Assembly (NCBI GenBank): GCA_002348345.1
Contig: DEAY01000269.1
Coordinates: 458 to 12,345 of the forward strand
Source: Verrucomicrobia bacterium UBA2970
Lineage (GTDB): Bacteria > Verrucomicrobiota > Verrucomicrobiia > Limisphaerales > AAA164-E04
DNA: 11,888 nucleotides
Reading direction: 5' to 3'
Shown here: piece by piece, positions 1 through 5,372 of the stretch
Numbering within the stretch: position 1 is the stretch's first letter
How the letters are laid out: each line of letters begins with the position of its first letter
Notes under the pieces: model-generated
Seen by the model: only the letters and a program-made list of their open reading frames with translations
Database searches by the model: none
What the model was told of the DNA's origin: nothing
Program-made: the position numbers and the translations under genes

Positions 1-501
1 TTCATGCTGGTGGCCGCGATGAATCCATCGCCTGACGGGAAAATGCCCACCCAATCGCAGTGTTCGCCCAGGGAAATCCAACGGTATCTGGGAAAGATCT
101 CGGGACCACTGCTCGATCGAATCGACATGCACGTCGAAGTCCCGCTTGTCCCTTTCCGCGAAATCGCCGCCACAGCGAGTTCGGAATCCTCTCAATCGAT
201 TCGAGCCCGGGTCATTGCTTCCCGTCAAATCCAGCATCAACGCTTTCAGAATCACAAACAGATCACCCACAACGCATCGATGCCGCCCCGACTGCTCAAG
301 GAACATTGCTCGTTGTCCAGGGAACCGTTTGAGCTCTTGAAAAAAGCCATGGAAGACCTCCACCTCAGTGCCCGCGCCTACGATCGGATTCTCAAGGTGG
401 CCCGGACCATCGCCGACCTCACGGATAGCGCGTCAATCTCTTCGGAACATCTCGCTGAGGCCATCCAATACCGCTCGCTGGACCGACAACTCTGGAGTTA
501 G
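1..501 (+). CDS. comM: YifB/ComM-family Mg-chelatase-like AAA+ ATPase, C-terminal part (5' end outside window)
   Basis: This is the last 166 residues of a protein of the YifB/ComM family. In naturally transformable bacteria ComM is a hexameric AAA+ helicase that promotes branch migration during uptake of transforming DNA. It acts in the cytoplasm. The frame is open from base 1 (Phe-Met-Leu-Val-Ala-Ala-Met-Asn), so the start lies upstream. Visible parts are the sensor-1 strand LVAAMNPSP (visible residues 3-11), the segment SGPLLDRIDMHVEVP (34-48) with the likely arginine finger, and the C-terminal Mg-chelatase lid with the sensor-2 stretch SARAYDRILKVARTIADL. The stop is TAG. Many relatives have a Cys-rich NPCPCG loop here; this one reads NPSPDG, as E. 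coli ComM reads NPSP. The Lon-like N-terminal domain and Walker motifs are outside the window. The gene is convergent with the lipoprotein gene, 87 bp away. Family assignment is firm; a role in transformation here is inference. Confidence 0.93.
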   Translation, partial: FMLVAAMNPSPDGKMPTQSQCSPREIQRYLGKISGPLLDRIDMHVEVPLVPFREIAATASSESSQSIRARVIASRQIQHQRFQNHKQITHNASMPPRLLKEHCSLSREPFELLKKAMEDLHLSARAYDRILKVARTIADLTDSASISSEHLAEAIQYRSLDRQLWS

Positions 502-588
502 ATCCGGAGTTGATCTCCTCTCAAAGATTCAACTGAGGGCAAGCAGCTCAGAATGACTGCGCTTTCACACTTCGCCTACCCTGGGGTC

Positions 589-1008
589 TTAAAAAGTCCC
601 GTTCGATTGAAGCATCTTCAAGGCGGCGTTTGCTTTCGGATTTCCCTCGTCGACCAATTCAATCGCCCGATCGTAAACGTAGGCCAGGCTATCTCGATAG
701 GCCGCCGCCTCATCCGCCGAAAATCTCGTGCCCTTCATTCGCATTTTTATCAGCTCACCGGCCGCTCGATCGACATCCCCGCGATCGGTCAACTCATCGA
801 TCTTGGCCAGCGCCCGCTCGACCCGAGTCTTGGGGGCATCTGTCGGCGCTTTGCCGGATTCCAAGGCGGTGGAATCCGCATCGCCCGCCACGCCTGATTC
901 GCCCTCCGAATCAGTCCCGCAGCCAACCAACGCAAGCACCGCTGTGACCCCCAAAATCCAGAGGGTGACATTCATCCCTTTACGCTTCTTGACCTTAGAA
1001 GGTGCCAT
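589..1008 (-). CDS. Small predicted lipoprotein of unknown function
   Basis: A predicted 139-residue lipoprotein; I do not recognise the family. I chose the ATG at 1008 because it supplies a basic n-region (MAPSKVKKRKGMN). This is followed by a hydrophobic stretch and a lipobox L-V-G-C ending at Cys30, so signal peptidase II processing and membrane anchoring are expected. An in-frame ATG at 975 would keep the lipobox but lose the positive charges. After the cysteine comes an acidic, low-complexity Gly/Ser/Asp linker (about 31-60). Then comes a charged, helix-rich region (about 65-135) that could form two or three helices, somewhat TPR-like in feel but with no clear repeat. The start overlaps the end of the pseudopilin gene by 14 bp, suggesting translational coupling; no Shine-Dalgarno is evident. 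The C-terminus is NGTF, the same as the upstream neighbour. The function is unknown. Confidence 0.75.
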   Translation of the reverse strand: MAPSKVKKRKGMNVTLWILGVTAVLALVGCGTDSEGESGVAGDADSTALESGKAPTDAPKTRVERALAKIDELTDRGDVDRAAGELIKMRMKGTRFSADEAAAYRDSLAYVYDRAIELVDEGNPKANAALKMLQSNGTF

Positions 1009-1840
1009 TCTTCGAGGCGGGATTATACCAAGCATCATTCGGTCCCGAGGGATTCGGAGATTGCGGCCAAATGCTGGAACCCGCCATCTGAGGTGAAAAC
1101 CACTTGGCCATGGGGACGGTCCGCGACGAACCCGAGAGTTCGCCTAGCGTGGCAATGCCTCCGATATTGTCGGCATTGTCCTTGGCCAATCTCCCGGTGG
1201 CGTGGCGCTGCGAAATGCCTTCATGGGGAGTATTGCCGACGTCATTGAAGTTGAACGACGGCATGTCCTCATTGGCCTCCCACAGGAGCACCCCCGTCGG
1301 GCGCAAGGCCGAGAGCTTGTATTTGGAGGTCCTGATCTCAGGAGGCTGGGCTTGATAGGAAATGATTGCCCCGTTGAACGAGTAACTGGTGATCTTGATG
1401 GTTCGCTGCTTGTATCGCCGGAGGCGAGTCGAGTTGGCCCGCCGATCCCGAGCGTCTTTGGGACAAAGGATCGTCTTCTCATCCTGGAGGTAGGATCCCA
1501 GTTGTCCCCGCCGGAAGAAGGCCACTTGATTCGAATAGAGCACCGGAGAATCCTGTCCCTGTCCGTTCGGCATCCCCTTGGCATACGCCCAACAATCCCG
1601 ATCAGGTCCGCCCCAACTCGGATAAGGAAGAAAGTCTTCGTTGTCCCCGGCAAACATGTGAGACGCGAACATCACCTGCCGGATGTTGTTCAGGTCGATG
1701 GTTAAGAGGGCTTTGTCCTTGGCCCGCCCAAGGGCAGGCAACAACATACCCGCGAGGATAGCGATGATGGCGATGACCACCAGCAACTCGATCAGAGTAA
1801 ACGCCGCGCTCCGATGCGATAAAGCAGAGGATGTCTTCAT
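995..1840 (-). CDS. Pseudopilin-like protein with prepilin N-terminal cleavage/methylation motif (type II secretion PulG-like)
   Basis: A 281-residue protein of the large PVC-group family of PulG-like pseudopilins. The N-terminus is a short basic leader ending Ser-Ala-Ala (1-13). It is followed by FTLIELLVVIAIIAILAGML, with the conserved Glu at position +5 of the mature protein (E18), then LPALGRAKDKA. Prepilin peptidase would cut before Phe14 (Ala-Phe rather than the classical Gly-Phe) and methylate it. The remainder has family-typical pieces: an LNNIRQ segment after the helix, a Trp/Tyr-rich stretch, a QLGSYLQ...ILCPKD segment around Cys126, and a His-containing region (ISQRHATG) near the C-terminus. 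I chose ATG 1840 because it leaves a normal short leader; an ATG at 1870 would add ten residues with no support. It lies 76 bp downstream of the CotH gene and overlaps the lipoprotein gene. The partner or cargo is unknown; many PVC genomes carry dozens of such genes whose role is unresolved. Confidence 0.9.
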   Translation of the reverse strand: MKTSSALSHRSAAFTLIELLVVIAIIAILAGMLLPALGRAKDKALLTIDLNNIRQVMFASHMFAGDNEDFLPYPSWGGPDRDCWAYAKGMPNGQGQDSPVLYSNQVAFFRRGQLGSYLQDEKTILCPKDARDRRANSTRLRRYKQRTIKITSYSFNGAIISYQAQPPEIRTSKYKLSALRPTGVLLWEANEDMPSFNFNDVGNTPHEGISQRHATGRLAKDNADNIGGIATLGELSGSSRTVPMAKWFSPQMAGSSIWPQSPNPSGPNDAWYNPASKNGTF

Positions 1841-1916
1841 GGGATTTTCTGAAACGTCGCATTTCCCCAACCACTGTCAACCCAATTCAGGGCGCTGACC
1901 GCCGACCAGGGAACCC

Positions 1917-4643
1917 CTAAGGGACCCGTCCCGGAGTGCCACCCGCCCGGGCACTGACCCTCCAAGCCCGCGGATCCCGCCATGTCCCAACCGGTGATAA
2001 GCTCGGTTCCTTGAGTTCCAGTGAATGCCCCTCGTCATCGGTTTCGGGAAACCACACATCGTTGTAAAACACCGTCAAGACGGGTTCTCCCTGTGATCCA
2101 ACCACCCGGATCTCCGCAGCCGTGTTCGACAACCGACCATCATAGGAACCGGCCACAAGAAAATCCCCTTTCCCATGAACCCGTTCATATTCCGGCTGGT
2201 TGTTCATCACCAGGACCAACTCGCCAGGCTCTAATTCACGAACTCGCCCGCTGGCGAAATCAAAGTCAACCCCTCCCGAAATCCTGAGACCGTCCAATTC
2301 GATCGGCCGGTCCCCGATATTTTGAAACTCGATAAACTCAAGTTCTGGCCCGCCATCCGGCTTGTAAAGAATCTCGCTCAGCGCCAGCGGAACCGAAGCA
2401 ATCTTACAGGAGCAATTCGAGGGATCACTCCAGATGTCCCCCTCCCGAGCAACGGCAAAAACAGACTGGTTTGCCCGAATTCGAAACGGCCCCTGGTAGG
2501 GCTCGAGCGCATTGGAATCCACCTCCTCGAGATCGATCTGATGCTTACTCCCCAGCCAATAGTGAATCTCATGACCGGGGTCGGCTGAGGTCAATCTCAC
2601 CTCACATTCAGATCCGTCCCCAACAGAACGCACTTGGGCTTGAGGAGGCTCCATAAACTTCCCTTGAAGCCACGTCAACCGCACCTTGAGCAATTGCTTG
2701 AGATGCTGCAACCACTGGCGCCACTTCCGAGGGCTGAGATGACCCCAGCGACGATGATTGCGGGCCTGTGCCTCTGCCATTCTCTCGGCGAATTGGTCGA
2801 TGAGCCGGGAGACCTCGGAGAGGCGCCACACCCCCTTCAGCGCCTCTCGTCCCCGAGCCCTGAATCGCGCTCTAAAGTTGGGGTCGTCCATCATCAGCTT
2901 ATCCCAATTATAGCCCGGCCACTCACACCAATCCATGAAAGCCGCATCATACTTCCGTTCCTCGATGTCATGGTCCAAGTCCAGCGCACGATCGAAATCC
3001 CAGGCGGGCCCTGCCCGTAAAGGGCGTCCTCTTGGCTTGGTAAAATAGGTACTCAACGAGTAGGCATCAGGATTCCAGGAGATCTCTTGGATCAAGCGCT
3101 GGTCGATGAACGAATCCACATCAACGAACGCGGCGTATCCCGTTTGTGGGTTCGCAAAGTCGGGACCGGCAAGCGCATCAAACAGCTGTCCCATGTAGTC
3201 CTGAAGCCACGCCAGTTGACGGGCACTGACACGGTGTTCTCGAGGGTCCACCATCACCAAATCCTGCATCGCGGCACGAAACCCCTTCTCTCCCGGCCCC
3301 GTACGATCGATTTTGAAGACGTAGCCCCCGGTAAGGGCGTCTCCCCCTGTTCCGGGGCGGGCCACATCCACCCGCCCCGGCCCACGCTCGATTCGTTCGA
3401 TCACAATGTAGAGCCCGACATAATCGAGCATTGAAACCGCCCCACCCCGTTCGTTGACAAACACTTCAGCAAAGCGCGTTCGCGGTGCATAGTGCCCCAT
3501 TCGGCGGCTCATTTCATACATCAAGGGGTTATTCATCAGGGCTTGGTTTTGATCATAGGGGCCGTAAAGGATCCAATCCCCGTCCTTCGGTAAGCCGAGC
3601 AACGACGCCGAGACTTCCCGCCGAAGGTGATTCCACAATTTGAGACGGAAGGTCTTCTTGGGTCGTCTCAAGCTACTCGACCCCCGATGTTTGACGCCCG
3701 TCAGGCCGCGATAGCTTGGGCGACCGGACAGGTTGGCGCGGTCACTCTCGCCCGGCTCATAGATTTGCATCACTGCCGACACATAATCGCCGGCCCCCAC
3801 CTTCTCTCCCATGGTGTCGAGGAGGATGATGGGCAGATTAGAATCGAAACGCCGAACTCCTTGGTTCATCACGCCATAGGCTCCCGAAGCGGCAGGACTG
3901 GCTCGCTGGCCCTCGCGAAAGCAGCGAGCCTTGACCCTCATCCCCGCCTCGATCACCAAAGGCTCCGCGTAGACCGCCGAACGAGCGCCCGGCATCGATC
4001 CGTCGAGCGTGTAGCGGATCGTCCCCCCACCGTCGTCCGATCCATTGAGCACCAAAGTCATGCCCGAAGGGTAGATCCCGTCGCCCCGAGAAAATACAGG
4101 AGCCGGCGCGATCTGGGCAAACCCAGGCGTATTGATTTCTCCCGGCGTGGGCGATTCCAAATACTGTGTCTCAGTGCCAGCCCCGGGGGCGGTTCCGATC
4201 CACCGAAGTAACGGGGACACATGAAGATCAACGGCACGCCCCTCACCAGTCGCGATCTCAAGCGCCAGTAGGTTGGGCCCCTGGTTGAGGTGTTCGGAAA
4301 TATCCTCGACAACCAACGACTGCACCTCTCGAGCCCCTTCTTCAATGACAAACCGTTTAGCACGAGGATCCCACTGGGTCCCTTTGAGCACGCCCCGCCG
4401 TGCCACAACGACTCCATTGAGATAGGCGACCACCCCCTCCCGAAAACGAAGATCCAGTTGAAGCCTGCGCTCGGAGAGGCCTTCGGCCACATCAAACCCA
4501 AAGCGAAAGAAGGCCTTGGAGGCGTTCGCCTCCACCAACATACTGAGATCGGTCGCAATCTCCCCGGCATGACTGGGCTGCGATTGTCGATCGAACCCAA
4601 ACGGCGCCACCCCTCTACCCCAGGTCGAATCGTCAAATTCCAA
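1917..4643 (-). CDS. CotH-kinase family protein with chitobiase-like and lamin-tail domains: part downstream of the in-frame stop
   Basis: The long open part (908 codons from a TTG at 4643) of the gene that begins at 5171. In order, by residues counted from that TTG: a beta-rich region opening with FDDSTWGRGVAPFGFD (about 3-150), like the segment that follows the first lamin-tail domain in many PVC CotH proteins; a chitobiase/hexosaminidase C-terminal-like domain (about 180-258, with IRYTLDGSMP); the CotH kinase domain (about 268-555); a basic helical stretch (about 590-665); another beta module (about 668-750); and a second lamin-tail domain (about 752-880). CotH landmarks are KHRGSSSLRRPKKTFRLKL, GLYIVIERIE and GPAWDFDRALD. 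The Bacillus CotH enzyme is an atypical protein kinase of spore-coat proteins; the substrate here is unknown. The TTG is unlikely to be a true start: no signal peptide follows and the domain order continues the upstream frame. The stop is TAG. Confidence 0.85.
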   Translation of the reverse strand: MEFDDSTWGRGVAPFGFDRQSQPSHAGEIATDLSMLVEANASKAFFRFGFDVAEGLSERRLQLDLRFREGVVAYLNGVVVARRGVLKGTQWDPRAKRFVIEEGAREVQSLVVEDISEHLNQGPNLLALEIATGEGRAVDLHVSPLLRWIGTAPGAGTETQYLESPTPGEINTPGFAQIAPAPVFSRGDGIYPSGMTLVLNGSDDGGGTIRYTLDGSMPGARSAVYAEPLVIEAGMRVKARCFREGQRASPAASGAYGVMNQGVRRFDSNLPIILLDTMGEKVGAGDYVSAVMQIYEPGESDRANLSGRPSYRGLTGVKHRGSSSLRRPKKTFRLKLWNHLRREVSASLLGLPKDGDWILYGPYDQNQALMNNPLMYEMSRRMGHYAPRTRFAEVFVNERGGAVSMLDYVGLYIVIERIERGPGRVDVARPGTGGDALTGGYVFKIDRTGPGEKGFRAAMQDLVMVDPREHRVSARQLAWLQDYMGQLFDALAGPDFANPQTGYAAFVDVDSFIDQRLIQEISWNPDAYSLSTYFTKPRGRPLRAGPAWDFDRALDLDHDIEERKYDAAFMDWCEWPGYNWDKLMMDDPNFRARFRARGREALKGVWRLSEVSRLIDQFAERMAEAQARNHRRWGHLSPRKWRQWLQHLKQLLKVRLTWLQGKFMEPPQAQVRSVGDGSECEVRLTSADPGHEIHYWLGSKHQIDLEEVDSNALEPYQGPFRIRANQSVFAVAREGDIWSDPSNCSCKIASVPLALSEILYKPDGGPELEFIEFQNIGDRPIELDGLRISGGVDFDFASGRVRELEPGELVLVMNNQPEYERVHGKGDFLVAGSYDGRLSNTAAEIRVVGSQGEPVLTVFYNDVWFPETDDEGHSLELKEPSLSPVGTWRDPRAWRVSARAGGTPGRVP

Positions 4644-4649
4644 ACGGTT

Positions 4650-5171
4650 TCAGCGGCTTGGGGGAGCCTCCTCCAGGAAAAAACGCCCCGGGGCCCCGAA
4701 GGGCAAGAGGGCCACGGGGAAGAACCGTTTCGCCAGACCCACGGAAACATTGGGAAATTGCGGCAAGTCACCGTAGTGAAACTCCGAAACCGGTTTGCGT
4801 TCATAGGCCCGCGTCAGAAAAAGACTCCCGCCGCCTCGCTTGAGTTTGAAATTGGCGTGGATTTGATCGTCTCGGAAAGTCTCGCTCCGGCCCGAGGCCC
4901 AGATCCGCACGAACGCCCCGGGCTCCAGATAGATTCCAGGAAGCCACTGTTTTCGGAGATCGTCCCGATCATCGCTCAGGGTCCAGTTCCCGAGATCCTC
5001 CGGGGCCGCAGACACGTTATAGAGTTCCAACCAGTCGCTCGATTCCCCGAAACCATCGACTGAATCGGAGTGATTGCTCGCCATAACCTCGCTGAAAACG
5101 ATCTGCCCTTGGGCAATCGGGATGAAGCTTAAAAAAAACAGATATGCCAAGCCGATGGCTGAACGGCCCAT
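4650..5171 (-). CDS. N-terminal part of the CotH-kinase protein: signal peptide plus lamin-tail domain, ends at in-frame TGA
   Basis: 173 residues before the TGA at 4650-4652. The ATG at 5171 is chosen because it has a good Shine-Dalgarno (AAGGA, 7 nt spacer) and begins directly with a Sec signal peptide, MGRSAIGLAYLFFLSFIPIAQG, with likely cleavage before QIVFSEV. Earlier in-frame ATGs at 5216 and 5255 would bury the signal peptide. Residues about 23-140 form a lamin-tail domain (IVFSEVMASNHS, SSDWLELYN, LGNWTLSDD, LEPGAFVRIWASG), a beta fold common in secreted bacterial proteins beside nucleases or CotH kinases. The C-terminal end (GRFFLEEAPPSR, then stop) matches the start of the next module, whose continuation FDDSTW lies just past the TGA in the same frame. 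If the stop is genuine and not read through, the cell exports only a stand-alone lamin-tail fragment. Confidence 0.82.
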   Translation of the reverse strand: MGRSAIGLAYLFFLSFIPIAQGQIVFSEVMASNHSDSVDGFGESSDWLELYNVSAAPEDLGNWTLSDDRDDLRKQWLPGIYLEPGAFVRIWASGRSETFRDDQIHANFKLKRGGGSLFLTRAYERKPVSEFHYGDLPQFPNVSVGLAKRFFPVALLPFGAPGRFFLEEAPPSR

Positions 5172-5178
5172 CGAACGG

Positions 5179-5183
5179 TCCTT
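5179..5183 (-). promoter_or_regulatory. Shine-Dalgarno site for the CotH-kinase gene
   Basis: Read on the minus strand this is AAGGA, seven bases before the ATG at 5171. It decides between three in-frame ATGs and agrees with the signal peptide. It is the only clear Shine-Dalgarno I see at a gene start in this window. Confidence 0.6.
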
Positions 5184-5372
5184 GTGTATTCGAGTTGTTT
5201 CCGACCCTAATTGCATCCGACCACCATTGGTAGCAGTCTCAAATAGGGCCCCCACTCAAGCAAGGAAATAGCCTCGATCCCGCGTCTCCGACTTGCCAAC
5301 CGCTCCCCCCAGGGATAGCCTCCTACCATGGTCCCGAGCATCAGGGCAGACGTTTCACCGACCCATCGACGA
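5184..5372. promoter_or_regulatory. Divergent intergenic region between the CotH-kinase gene and the cytochrome gene
   Basis: The upstream sequences of two divergent transcription units meet here, so promoters for both are expected. I see no convincing -35/-10 pair in either direction: TTGCCA at 5293-5298 followed by GATAGC at 5314 is too weak and too short-spaced to call. No clear operator, riboswitch or repeat is visible. If translation of the cytochrome gene starts at 5328 instead of 5373, the region shortens accordingly. Confidence 0.35.

Larger units (their letters stand above)
1917..5171 (-). pseudogene. Full-length CotH-kinase/lamin-tail gene interrupted by one in-frame TGA at 4650-4652
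   Basis: The two preceding pieces are in the same reading frame and together make 1084 codons. Without the TGA (codon 174) the protein reads signal peptide, lamin-tail, beta module, chitobiase-like domain, CotH kinase, beta module, lamin-tail. The codons around the stop are CGC TGA AAC CGT TTG GAA TTT GAC. In relatives this stretch has the pattern (L)G-x-x-W-x-x-x-x-F-D-D-S-x-W. The TGA sits exactly five residues before the Phe of FDDSTW, where Trp (TGG) is usual, so one G-to-A change explains it. No insertion or deletion is needed. Elsewhere the 3 kb frame is intact, with no decay, which suggests a recent mutation, an assembly error or readthrough. TGA is used as a normal stop by the DUF1501 gene in this window, so general recoding of TGA is unlikely. 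Confidence 0.7.

Noticed and set aside
533..551. CTGAG/CTCAG inverted repeat between the convergent ComM and lipoprotein genes as a terminator
   Set aside because: Only five base pairs with a nine-base loop and no T-tract on either side.
553..1096. Plus-strand ORFs of 105-122 codons opposite the lipoprotein and pseudopilin genes
   Set aside because: Low-complexity Pro/Arg/Ser-rich translations typical of shadows; the minus-strand genes have a lipobox and a prepilin motif.
1860..1880. Promoter for the pseudopilin gene: perfect TTGACA (minus strand, 1875-1880) or a sigma-54-like TGG-N10-GC
   Set aside because: No acceptable -10 lies at 16-18 bases from the TTGACA, and the sigma-54 match keeps only the GG and GC cores.
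4650..4652. General recoding of TGA as tryptophan or glycine in this genome
   Set aside because: The DUF1501 gene ends at a TGA at the expected family length, and no other conserved gene here has internal TGA codons.
4058..4804. A 248-codon minus-strand ORF bridging the interrupted CotH region, suggesting a frameshift
   Set aside because: Its translation has no family-like sequence, and the two true halves are already in one frame, so a nonsense codon rather than a frameshift explains the break.
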